From positions 10,693,501 to 10,757,500 of the forward strand of contig BSBM01000007.1 in assembly GCA_027924585.1 (NCBI GenBank): 64,000 bases of DNA, in the 5' to 3' direction. Origin of the DNA: Larix kaempferi (lineage: Eukaryota; Streptophyta; Pinopsida; Pinales; Pinaceae). How positions within the stretch are numbered: the stretch's first letter is position 1; each line of letters begins with the position of its first letter. The notes under the pieces were generated by a model. The model was not told the DNA's origin. It saw only the letters and a list, made by a program, of their open reading frames with translations, and did no database searches. Position numbers and translations under genes: made by a program. Below are positions 1-9,299 of this stretch, one piece after another.

Positions 1-960
1 TCCATATCAGCTCTTACCAGTTAAGTGTCCCTCGATTTGGATGATGGAGGATGCCTTAAGGCCTCCCTTCCAATGAACTTCTTCCCATCGACATCAACTA
101 ATTTTACTCTGGGAATGAAGTTTAGAGTTTCGGTTAGTACCTTGGAGATTGCAGTCACCAGTGGCAATTTTCCTCGCTGTTGAATGATGAGAATACATCA
201 ATGTCTCTTCTTTGATAGGATCCCCAAGTGTTCGACTCCAAGTCCATTTATTCACATTTGGCGGATCGTACTTGGAACCTTGGACCCCATCATCATTATC
301 GGTGGAAGTCCTCACTTTTGTTGACGGTATACATCATTGACCGGTAATAAAACGATACCCCCCATGTTCAACTGTCAGCTCATCTATTCACATGGTTAGG
401 GTTTGTACCTAGAGTTGTTTTGGATGAAGACCTTGGGATTTTGGATGACATTATCTCATTATGTTATCACCCAAGTTGTGCAAGACTGAGCCCCACTTAT
501 ATATGGCTCTCAATGAGACATAGATCCAGTTTGTTGTTATGGTTATGATCTCTTAGTTTGACATGGATCCACACTTGTATTCCAAGTGGCCATGCTATAT
601 ATACATCTCTTTGTTATGTATCAGAAATCATGTTATACCACACTACACATCTATATGATGTCAAAGATGTAATTGCTAGCTGACCTTGATCTTTGTTGCA
701 GGTGTTCTTGTAACTTGTTTATGCGGTTCTTTGCTCCTCCTCTGGCTTTGGATTATAATGTATTCTGGCCATCGTTTCCCTCTGACCTCACACATTAGGG
801 GGCATCTATTATAGGTCAAACCTGCACCTCTCCATCTGTGATCACCTTGAGTTGTTGATCACACAAAAGGACAACTTGGATGGAGGATCATGTTGACCCT
901 AGATGACACTTTGACTTACTCCATTTCCTGATAATACTGAAAAAACCCTAAAAATATCAT
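1..960. other. Unassigned decayed repeat DNA
   Basis: I recognise no gene here. The only ORF of note (94-315, minus, 73 codons) has no motif I know and is probably chance. The stretch holds a purine run at 794-802 after the context CCTCACACATTAGGGGG; a closely similar context occurs at 58799-58807. That suggests the end of an old LTR-type repeat shared by both sites. Confidence 0.4.
794..802 (+). other. Polypurine-tract-like run (ATTAGGGGG)
   Basis: The purine run follows a short context that recurs upstream of 58799-58807, and both are followed by a CTATTAT-containing sequence. In LTR retrotransposons such a run primes plus-strand synthesis just before the 3' LTR. No TG-starting LTR can be delimited, so this is only a candidate element boundary. 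Confidence 0.3.
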
Positions 961-964
961 TCTG

Positions 965-1170
965 AGATATGAGCACCACTCTACCTCAATAGACTAGCAC
1001 CTATATGCTACTCCAGTGTGTAATAGTAGTGCTCAAAGCCTTAGGAGTGCTACTCCTCTTCAGCGTAGTAGCACTCAACATTTAAAAATCGATGAGTGCT
1101 AGTTTACAAACACTATAGTAGCGCCCTAAACGCTACTTCACTGAACAATAGTAGTGTACAGCTCAAAAGA
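965..1170. repeat. Cluster of direct and inverted AGTAGYRCTC motifs (possible CACTA-type subterminal repeats)
   Basis: A 10-bp motif recurs in both orientations: AGTAGTGCTC at 1025, GAGTGCTACT at 1045, AGTAGCACTC at 1066, GAGTGCTAG at 1094, AGTAGCGCCC at 1117, CGCTACTT near 1131 and AGTAGTGTAC at 1150. Dense short inverted motifs of this kind are typical of the subterminal regions of plant CACTA (En/Spm) DNA transposons, where the transposase binds. I do not see the terminal CACTA sequence or a 3-bp target duplication, so the class assignment is tentative. Confidence 0.3.
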
Positions 1171-1848
1171 TGATTAAAAAATAATTAATTTCACGAAGAG
1201 GATTAGTTGTTGGTAGTTTTCCAACTTCTCCAACTTCCTCCATAACCATCTCTCGACCTGAACTGCTTCTCTAATCCTATAAATACAGGGAAGAATAAAG
1301 AGAGGGGTTAGACATAGACACATAGAGACATAGAGATATAGAAGAGAATTTAAAGAGAAACTTGTATTGGAGGAGTTTGTGCTGGAAGATATCCAAGCCA
1401 TAGAAGAGTAGGATCCCAGAATCAAGTTGCAGGAGCATGTCACAAAGTCAGGTATATTTGTAACATCAATTTGCATTTGACAATAAAAGGTTGAAGTGTC
1501 TTTCTTGTCCCAAATTTAGTGTTCATTGAATCAATATACTAGTTTGGATTTGTTTTAGTTAATATTGAATGTTAAATTGCTTTGTCTCTTTCAATCATTA
1601 TATATTATCCAAGTTACGCTGAGAAAGGTATTTGTATTGCAGGTTCAGCGAACGGGAGGTGTATTTGAGGATCGAACGCAAGATCAAGTAAGAGCTAGGA
1701 TCGAACGTCATTCAAAAGGTATGTTCTCAAGGCCTATAACCTATTTCTTTTTATGAACATCTCTATAATACATTCAATACACTTACCTGTCATCCCACTC
1801 TAGTTGATAGTATCAGTTTCCTTACTATAGGGTAATTTATCCCAACAA
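1165..1848 (+). other. Promoter-like and leader-like sequence without a recognisable gene
   Basis: Apart from the TATA-like site at 1278, this interval is AT-rich. A short open frame (1565-1756) has no known motif. It ends abruptly at 1849, where the truncated 5' LTR of element A begins. Confidence 0.3.
1278..1286 (+). promoter_or_regulatory. TATA box-like CTATAAATA
   Basis: CTATAAATA is followed about 30 bp later by a purine-rich leader (1290-1370) and then by GT/AG-like splice motifs (for example TTGCAG at about 1638). This looks like the promoter and leader of an old retroelement or gene fragment. No coding region follows that I can identify. Confidence 0.35.
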
Positions 1849-2098
1849 CACTTGTGGAGGAGGAGGCTCTGCTGCTAGGAGAAGACTATTTCTTGTATTC
1901 TGGTTGTATCATTGCTCTATCTATTTCTAAGGAAGTTATTGGAGTTTTTCACCTTTATGGTTTTCCCCAAGTAAAATATCTGTCTCTTGTGTGCTTGCAT
2001 TATTGTGTCCATGATTGATATGCTGTAGATATGATGTACATGTTGTTCTCTCAGTTAAGATCCCAGATCAAATTGAAGTAAATTCTGAAAATTTAACA
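1849..2098 (+). repeat. Element A 5' LTR, 3' part only
   Basis: It matches the last ~240 bp of the 3' LTR (from 8308 onward) and ends in ATTTAACA directly before the primer-binding site. The first ~430 bp, including the promoter, are missing. Confidence 0.9.
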
Positions 2099-2110
2099 TG
2101 GTATTAGAGC
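2099..2110 (+). other. Element A primer-binding site (initiator-Met tRNA type)
   Basis: TGGTATTAGAGC directly follows the LTR end and matches the plant consensus TGGTATCAGAGC, complementary to the 3' end of initiator methionine tRNA, with one C-to-T change. It primes minus-strand cDNA synthesis. Confidence 0.9.
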
Positions 2111-2460
2111 TAGCTTGAAAGAAGGCATGATATGGCATGTATGACACTTGTTGCACTTACGATGCTAGGGCGTGATATAGCAAAAACCAGTCATCGTATA
2201 ACTTTCGCTATAAATCCAATTTGGCGACGTTTGCAGATCTAAAAATTGTACAGGTCGAAGGACAGATCCCCATGTACCTTGTGTCCAAAGGACAACCTCT
2301 AATTTGTTGCACTTTGTGATTTATGATATGTACAATATAGGGTTTCTGCCTCTTCCAGATCTGAGTCAAATTCAGGTGACCTTGGTAAAAAGGTCATAAC
2401 TTGGGCTAGGAAGCTCCAAATGCAATTTTGTAAATAGTGACAAGTAGTACACAAATTGTA

Positions 2461-2820
2461 CTATCTCAGAAAAAAAAAAAATCAGAGGCCGAGGTTGAAC
2501 CAGTGATACGTGAAACACCGTACAATGTCACTCTCCTATATTATCCCATAAACAGGTCACGTTGCGACACTTGGCATAACTCTATCTAAGAGAATCCAAT
2601 TGAGTTCAGACCTATCAAGATGGAGAGATAACAGGTCGGGCTATCTCAAGAAAAATTTTCAAAGTCCGAAGTTGAACCAGTGACATGTGGCACGCTGTAC
2701 AAGTTCGCTCTTATGTATTATCCCATAAACAGGTCACATTGCGACACTTGGAATAACTCTCTCTCAGAGAATCCAATTGAGGTCAGACCTGTCGGAATGG
2801 AAAGATAACAGGACATGCTA
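2461..2820 (+). repeat. Leader tandem repeat 1, ~180 bp x 2
   Basis: Two diverged units start at CTATCTCA (2461 and 2641). Each contains the block TTATCCCATAAACAGGTCAC followed by CACTTGG and AGAGAATCCAATTGAG. The reverse complement is present in about one unit in B (18541-18830) and two in C (51190-51600). Unit number therefore differs between relatives. Confidence 0.85.
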
Positions 2821-2945
2821 TCTCAAAAAAACATTTCAGATCCTGTGGATCGAAAAGTTCAGAGTTACACCAGAAACAATCAGGTACATATTTCTGTCAA
2901 AACATAATTATTTTTTAGCACATTCATTCATGGCTTCCAAAATTT

Positions 2946-3275
2946 AGGGCTTCAGAGAAAGTTGGAATTGTTGTAATTAGAGACCACAGTAGGATGATAC
3001 TCATCAAAATCAAAATTTAGAGACCAAGATCAGATTTTTTGGTTAGGCAGAAGGTCGGGCTTGATCAAACCCCAGTTCAGGACTTTGATCGGAAAGATGG
3101 AAAATTAGGGCTTCTGCAAAAATTGGAATTTTGGAAATCTGTGACCACGGCTGGAAGCTCCTCAGAAAAATTGAAGCTTAGAGATTTGAATCAAATCTTT
3201 TGGTTGGGTGAAGCTACGGGAAACTCAAACCCTAATTTAGGGTCCTCCCTAGTGAATCCGGAAATCTAAAAGGCA
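2946..3275 (+). repeat. Leader tandem repeat 2, ~170 bp x 2
   Basis: Two diverged units each contain a GGGCTTC, TTGGAATT, GACCAC, TTTTTTGGTT and GGGCTTGATCAAACC-like order. Counterparts lie at 17985-18430 in B and 50750-51110 in C, in reverse orientation. Confidence 0.6.
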
Positions 3276-3561
3276 ATTTCGAGGGGTGAAACTTTGTAGT
3301 TTTCAAATTCTGGATATACCGACTTGATCAGCTCATCAAGGCGCATATTTCTATCCTTTCATAAGTTTGAAATTCAATGTTTGAATTGTTGGGTTTTCTT
3401 TGACAAACCCTAATCCATCTCTAGGTCCAGTTCTTTCAAATCAAATGGATTGGGTTAATCCTAGAAGAAGATGGATTGGTCACCTGCATAAGTGAAGAAG
3501 TTCCTATCTCAGAGGGAGATGAGGCTAAGGTCTTCCATAAGAAGATTACAAGAAATATTGA

Positions 3562-4004
3562 CAGGTATGGCTTACAGGTATGTTTCATGGTTAAGTTTAT
3601 CATATGTTTGTCTTCATATCATTACAGTACAATCTTGATTAATTACTAGACTTCTTGTATCACCTTAATAAAAGATATTCATTGATTAAGGTTTTGACAC
3701 TTATGAATGTACTAATGCATTGTGATGTTGTATGAGATTTATGTTGTTCGCTAACATAAAAGGTACACCAAGAAAGACAAATCATGTTCTACTTCAAGAA
3801 CATATGATCATGGTGACATGAAGACAAAGATTCATCCATTGCCATGGATCACATAGAAGATCTACTTTCGAGGTATGTATAACTTGGTCCTACAATGGTT
3901 AATCTATGAGACATGCAGGTTACTAGCACAAGTCACTGAAGAGAACCAGAAGACATTATACAGGTATGTTGGGCATAACTAGATAGCATGCTAATCCAGG
4001 TATG
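3562..4004 (+). promoter_or_regulatory. Cluster of five 5' splice-site-like motifs (CAG/GTATG)
   Basis: CAGGTATG occurs at 3562, 3575, 3961 and 3997, and CGAGGTATG at 3869. All fit the plant 5' splice-site consensus. Related minus-strand CATACCT motifs occur in the leaders of B (about 17428-17570) and C (about 50005-50135). The leader may be spliced, but acceptors and products cannot be shown from sequence. Confidence 0.45.
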
Positions 4005-5169
4005 TTTTTCCTATATCAAGCTAGACTCCTACCTTGTGTTAGGATCTTATACTGTTGTGTTGTTGATAATGATTATTCATGAAGTCATAGGTTTGAATAG
4101 TCATGGTTGTATGCATATTATGTTTCTTACCATAATTGATGATATGACTAACCAGAAGAATCATGAAGGTATAGGTTTGAGTAATCATGAGTTTTAGTCC
4201 TATTATATCTCTTATCTTGATTTATGATTTAACTAACCAGAAGAGTCCTATGATCAAATAAGAATATGTATGAGTAAAAGAAGACTTCCCTGAAACCTTG
4301 AATACTAATGTTTATTATCTGTGAATGATCATGACTATACATGTTTAAGATTATTGTGTTTTGATAGTATTAAGATTATACTAATAAATGTGTGATTATG
4401 TATGAGACCTCAAGGATAACACAATGATGATACTAATAAGCATGCATAGTGATTAAGGATGGATGTAAGTTAAAGGACAGGTAATCCAGGAAGCAAAGAT
4501 CAAGAGGGAGCACACTCCAGTTGTTCCTGGAAGAAATCAAAGTAGCATACTCCAATAGTTTCTGCAAGGATGCAGATATCCAGAGGGAGTTGGCCATCCT
4601 TCTGCATTCCACAATAGAAAGGTGTAGAAGAAGCTACTTCAGCAGCTCCTGCAAGGAAGAAAATACTCAGAGGGAGTCCACCCAACAAACAAACAAAGAT
4701 AACTATTTTAATTACCATTCCTTGCATACTTGTTTGTTTAAATAATATTATTCAATTATGTATATGCTTATGTTCCTAGATTTAGGATGTGTATTATGCA
4801 TATTAGAATGATTGCATTAATGAACAGCTTACTACTATTATGCATTTGATGAGTAAGTGGCCTATGGCACTGTACAACATTCCATTGCTACTTATCTAGA
4901 ATGAAGCCTCTTTGCTGACAGGTTAGGAGTTATGCACACTCTTAACAATGTTCTGGTAGAGATTGGAAGGCATCTAGAAAGTTACAGAATATGGATAAAT
5001 GTTGTATTGAAGCATTGGCTAAGATAATTGCATGACTGCTTGACATGTTTCCTTATGTGTAAGAATTTGTTCAGAAAACTATGAGATGTTTTCTAATCAT
5101 GCAATTTAACTTGTTGTGTAGGAAAGATCGTATACCATCACCTACAAAAGAAGGACTACAACATTTGTT

Positions 5170-6226
5170 CAAGCAACAAAATTATCTATTGAAGATATTG
5201 AAGTTCCTAGGATACGGGAAGAATGCCATGACCCGTCGATCATGAAGAACGATGTTTTGGATGTGGTCCCAAGAGCTGAAGGGAAGTCTGTAGTGACTTC
5301 CAAGAGGATCTATAAGATCAAGCATGCTGCAGGTGGTAGCATAGAGACTTTTGCTCCTGTAGCCAGATACACTTCCATTAGATCTGTGCTTTCTCTAGCT
5401 GCAGTGATGAAGTGGAAGATACACTAGATGGATTTCAAGACAGGCTTCTTGAATGGTGTAGTTGAAGAAGAAGTGAATGTGGAGAAGCTACTTGGTTCTG
5501 AGACACATGACAGGGAGTCATATATGTGCAGAACTTGGTATGGTAGGATAGACAGCTTTCTATCCTATTTTGGCTTTACCAAGAGTAAAGCGGATTCCAA
5601 CCTTTACTACAAGGTTGAGGAAGGAAATCCAGTGATACTACTTTTGTATATGGATGACCTGTTTGTAACACGTGAGGATAGATTGATTTCTGACATGCAG
5701 CGAAAGCTTGCTGTCGAGTTCGAGTTGAATATTTTGGAATGATACACTATTTGTTTTTGGCATGAAGGTGTGGTAGAGTGTAGATGGAATCTTCCTTGGA
5801 CAAGGGAAGTATGCAGTAGAGATCCTGAAGAGGTTCAAGATGATGGACTACAAGGCTATGGCCACACATATGGCATCGAACCTGAAGCTTCTGTGTGATG
5901 CTCCATCTGATCCGGTTGATTATGGGCTCAAGTATGATGCGAACCAAAAGTTTAACCTGCAGGGTTATGTTGATTCAGATTGGGCATGCAGTGCTACAGA
6001 TAGGAAGAGCACTTATGGGTGTTGTTTCAGTATGGGATCAAGTGTGATCTCTTGGTTTAGCAGGAAGCAGTCCTGTGTAGCACTGAGTATAGCCAAAGCA
6101 GAGTATGTTGTGACGAATGAGCAGGTTGCAGATGTATTGACCAAGCCGTTGGCTAGAGTGCAGTTTGAGTACTTCAGAGAGAGGCTTGGTGCACTTCATA
6201 TCGAGGTTCCTTCCAAAGGGAAGTGA
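5170..6226 (+). pseudogene. pol: Element A Copia reverse transcriptase/RNase H remnant
   Basis: This is the decayed C-terminal half of a Copia polyprotein. The first segment (5242-5427) carries the N-terminal RT region. A stop (CAG to TAG) at 5425-5427 separates it from 5428-5742, which holds the RT palm with the catalytic motif as YMDD (5647-5658). The 5840-6226 segment has RNase H landmarks (DSDWA, SWFSRKQSCVALS, EQVADVLTKPLA). Compared with element D, at least four blocks are missing, each at a short direct repeat: after GSIE, before RTWYG, between PVD and YGLK, and between AEYV and NEQVADV. It cannot encode an active enzyme. Upstream integrase is absent altogether. Confidence 0.9.
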
Positions 6227-6239
6227 TGAGTCCGAAAGA

Positions 6240-6470
6240 TGCAGATGCACATGATCTTTTCTGACATGGTTGATGTGTTCTCCCTTGGTCGTGATGTAAA
6301 TGCTGAGCCATTTTTCACATGGTGGTAGATGTGTTCTCCCATGGTGAAAAAGTAAGGGGTGGAGCCTTCCTCGAATGGTGGTAGATATGTTCTCCCATGT
6401 CGGTGGTGTAAGTGTTGGATGATGTGCATCTGGGCTGTGCTTCATGGACGATGAGATGATCTAAAGAGGA
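6240..6470 (+). repeat. Element A array 1, ~60 bp x 3
   Basis: Three diverged units share the core GTAGATGTGTTCTCCCATGG. They follow the RNase H stop directly, so they lie in the 3' untranslated part of the element. Confidence 0.75.
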
Positions 6471-6544
6471 CGATGCTATGATGATCAAGAGGATCATGGA
6501 TGATGAGCATCGGGACGATGCTCCAGTTACTACTTTGTATATGT

Positions 6545-7020
6545 ATGTGCATCATGTTGGATGCTTGTTATGATCAGTTGGATCATTTATATATATATGC
6601 ATCATGTTGGATGCTGGATATGATCAGTTGAATCATTTATGTATGTATGCATCATGTTGGATGTTGGATATGATCAGTTGGATCATTTGTATGCATTTTG
6701 TATATGCATCATGTTGGATGCTTGGACCATATCTGTATAGGTATCAGGTGGATACATTGTATGATCAGGTGGATCATGTATGGTGATATGTATCATGTAT
6801 TTGTATCAGGTGGATACATGGTATGATCAGGTGGATCATGTATGGTGATATGTATCATGTATTTGTATCAGGTGGATACACTGTATGATCAGGTGGATCA
6901 TGTATGATGATATGTATCAGGAAGATACTTGGTATGCATCAGGTAGATGCACTGTATGATCAGGATGATCATGTGTACATCAGGATGATGTATGGTGAGT
7001 GTTAGGTTGATACTCTATGG
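6545..7020 (+). repeat. Element A array 2: tandem mini-hairpins with covarying stems
   Basis: About 18 short inverted repeats lie one after another. Examples are GCATC-ATGTTG-GATGC, ATGATC-AGTTG-GATCAT, TGTATC-AGGTG-GATACA, ATGATC-AGGTG-GATCAT, TGCATC-AGGTA-GATGCA, GTATC-AGGAA-GATAC and TACATC-AGGAT-GATGTA. The stems (5-7 bp) differ, but the two arms stay complementary. Most loops are AGGTG, AGGTA, AGGAT or AGGAA. The same array type is present in element C (46840-47460). Confidence 0.8.
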
Positions 7021-7039
7021 CTGTGGATCAGGTTGTGCA

Positions 7040-7640
7040 GATGAGCACATAATTTGTGCCCTGGGATATTTGCAGATAGTCTTTCGAGGTTTTGCCTATT
7101 GCATGTAATTTGTACCCTGGGATATCTGGCAAATGCTCTTTCGAGGTTTTGCTTGGGAGGACATATAATTTGTGCCCTGGGAGATCTGCAGATAGTATTT
7201 CAAGGTTTTTTCAATGGCATGTAATTTGTGCCCTGGGATATCTGGCAGATGCTCTTTCGAGGTTTTGTCCTATGGCATGTAATTTGTGCCCTGGGAGATC
7301 CGATAGGTTGAGCCGTGTGCTCGTAATCAGTCCAGGGATGCTCTTTTGAGGTTTTTCCATGACCACATGTAATTTGTGCCCTGGGAGATCCGATAGGTTG
7401 AGCCTTGTGCTCGTAATCAGTCCTGGGATGCTCTTTCGAGGTTTTGTGGTGACCACATGTAATTTGTGCCTTGGGAGATCCGATAGGTTGAGCCTTGTAC
7501 TCGTAATCAGTCCTGGGATTCTCTTTTGAGGTTTTGTGGTGGGGTCACATGTAATAAGCCCTAGAGATCTGGACATGATGAAAAAGGCCTCAGATGCTCT
7601 TTAGGGTTCTTGCTAGTCAAGAGACTCTTTTAAGGTTTTG
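7040..7640 (+). repeat. Element A array 3, 55-90 bp units
   Basis: About seven units contain GTAATTTGTGCCCTGGGA followed by CTCTTTCGAGGTTTTG. The later units (from about 7278) are ~90 bp and include CGATAGGTTGAGCC; the earlier ones are shorter. Homologous cores occur in reverse in C (46256-46760) and D (60655-61080). Confidence 0.85.
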
Positions 7641-7867
7641 TGACACGCGTAATAAGTCCTGAGATTTCCACAGTATGGCCAATGATGACGAAGACCTATA
7701 GGTGGTGGGCCTACATCCAGTATGAAAAAGGACTGGCTCTGTAGAACTTCCTATGACGAGTAGATTCAGAGATTGATTGAGATAGCAGCAGCAATGACGA
7801 TGATCCAGAGAAGATGACTTGTGTTAGAAGACCTATGTCGAGAAATACATTCCTAGTTAAGAGGGAG

Positions 7868-8546
7868 TGTTGATGTATATGTAACTTCAGAATGTATTTC
7901 ACATATATGTATATTGTATTCCTATAGAGATGTTATTATTCCTCTATACGGAAGTGGTTGTATTCCTATAGAGATGTTATTATTCCTCTATACGGAAGTG
8001 TCGTCATTTATATTGTAAGTGTCGTAACTTATACTTGATGGGTTATTAGACCACCTTGTTGGGGTCAGACCTGTATAAGTCATGTGGGTCAAAGGGTTAT
8101 TATACCATCCTATTGGGGGTCAACCATGTGGGTCAAAGGGTTATTATACCACCCTAGTGGGGGTCGACCCAGTCAGCATTATGTTAAGTGGTTAAGTTGA
8201 GGCCGACCTAGTTGAGTAAAGGTCAAGTCAAGTTAGTGTATAAATAGAGAGTGTGTCTCTCTCATTTTACACATTCTATTCTCTCACTCACACTTGGGAG
8301 AGTGGTGCACTTGTGGAGGAGGAGGCTCTGCTGCTAGGAGAAGACTATCTCTTGTATTCTGGTTGTATCATTGCTCTATCTATCTCTAAGGAAGTTATTG
8401 GGGTTTTTCACCTTTCTGGTTTTCCCCAAGTAAAATCTATGTCTCTTGTGTGCTTGCATTATTGTGTCCATGATTGATATGCTGTACATGTTGTTCTCTC
8501 AGTTAAGATCCTAGATCAGATTGAAGTAAATTCTGAAAATTTAATA
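7868..8546 (+). repeat. Element A 3' LTR (679 bp)
   Basis: It starts TGTTGATGTATATG directly after the polypurine tract and ends TTAATA (decayed from TTAACA). U3 holds three tandem copies of a ~45-bp motif around GGGTTATTANACCACC (8039-8168), then the TATA box TATAAATA (8239-8246). The LTR supplies promoter and polyadenylation signals. Right flank GAATC belongs to element G. Confidence 0.92.
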
Positions 8547-9293
8547 GAATCCAAAAAATATTCTTTGATCTAAGTGAGTTAGTATCTTTATCATCTAAGT
8601 TAGTAACTAAGCTAACTATGTTACAATCAATATCATCAGTCCGAGAAAATTGGAGATTGGATTGTTCATCTGATTTATGGTTCACAATTTCAAATTGATA
8701 GTTACTTGACTCGATTTCTAAGAAATAATTCCCTAGAACTGAAGATGAAAAGTCTACAGCTTCATTCTTTTCCTTTAGCTGAGTTACATTTTGTTTCATG
8801 TGCAGTTCTCTCAAAACTTTAATTTGATTTATCCTATTTTGATATGGTAACCCTAAATGGGACCAATCCGTTGCAAAGTAACCGTTTATTTTTGTAGATC
8901 GGTCTCTCCTTAATATCAAACCATAGGCTTTAGGGATATCAACTACCATTATGTCGATAAACTGACAGCTCTAGGATCCGTCGACAATCTACTAAGGACA
9001 TCTTTCATTTCTCCAATGACTTTAACAACAGTTCTATCTAGCTGGATAATCTAAGCTAGGGATGGAATCAGCTTCCCATTAATTCTTTTGCAGATTGACA
9101 GTGGCATGACATTCGAGGATGATCCAGAATCTACCAGATATTTATGCACATTGTGATTGAAAATTTCAAAAGTCAAAAGGAAAGGCGATGTCTGGGATTT
9201 AGATTTCCTACCAATACTAGCTTCATTAATTTCAAGATGTTCCTGAGTATCTGCTAACGGAGCGTTGGATTGGCGTTTAAGAGATTGCAACAA
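8547..9293 (-). pseudogene. Element G retropepsin-like aspartic protease
   Basis: The catalytic loop is read as VDSGSSSNVMP at 9117-9134 (reverse strand), with DSG as the active-site triad. A conserved downstream part, YFATDWSHLGLPY, lies in 8549-8949. Two reading frames (9051-9293 and 8547-8949) are separated by a frameshift or stop near 9000. The frame ends where element A was inserted; residues that seem to follow are translated LTR. The enzyme would cleave the Gag-Pol polyprotein. Confidence 0.85.
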
Positions 9294-9299
9294 CTTCTT

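Larger units (their letters stand above)
2111..5130 (+). other. Element A long non-coding leader
   Basis: About 3 kb separates the primer-binding site from the first pol homology. No gag, protease or integrase is visible. The same leader, diverged, occurs in reverse in B (about 16760-19110) and C (about 48890-51914), so it is a conserved part of this group. It contains two tandem-repeat blocks and, in A, a cluster of splice-donor-like motifs. Confidence 0.75.
1849..8546 (+). mobile_element. Ty1/Copia element A, internally deleted, 5' LTR truncated
   Basis: The order is: partial 5' LTR (1849-2098), primer-binding site (2099-2110), ~3-kb non-coding leader, decayed reverse transcriptase/RNase H (5170-6226), three repeat arrays (6240-7640), polypurine tract AAGAGGGAG (7859-7867) and 3' LTR (7868-8546). 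Gag, protease and integrase are absent, so the element could only move with proteins supplied by relatives such as D. On the right it abuts the pol region of Ty3 element G, which it interrupts. The left flank does not match G, so the 5' end was lost by a later deletion and no target duplication can be read. Confidence 0.9.

Noticed and set aside
5500-5560. A spliced intron as the cause of the SYMC-RTWYG junction
   Set aside because: The missing segment in D does not start with GT and end with AG at the observed junction; a short CA overlap fits a deletion better.
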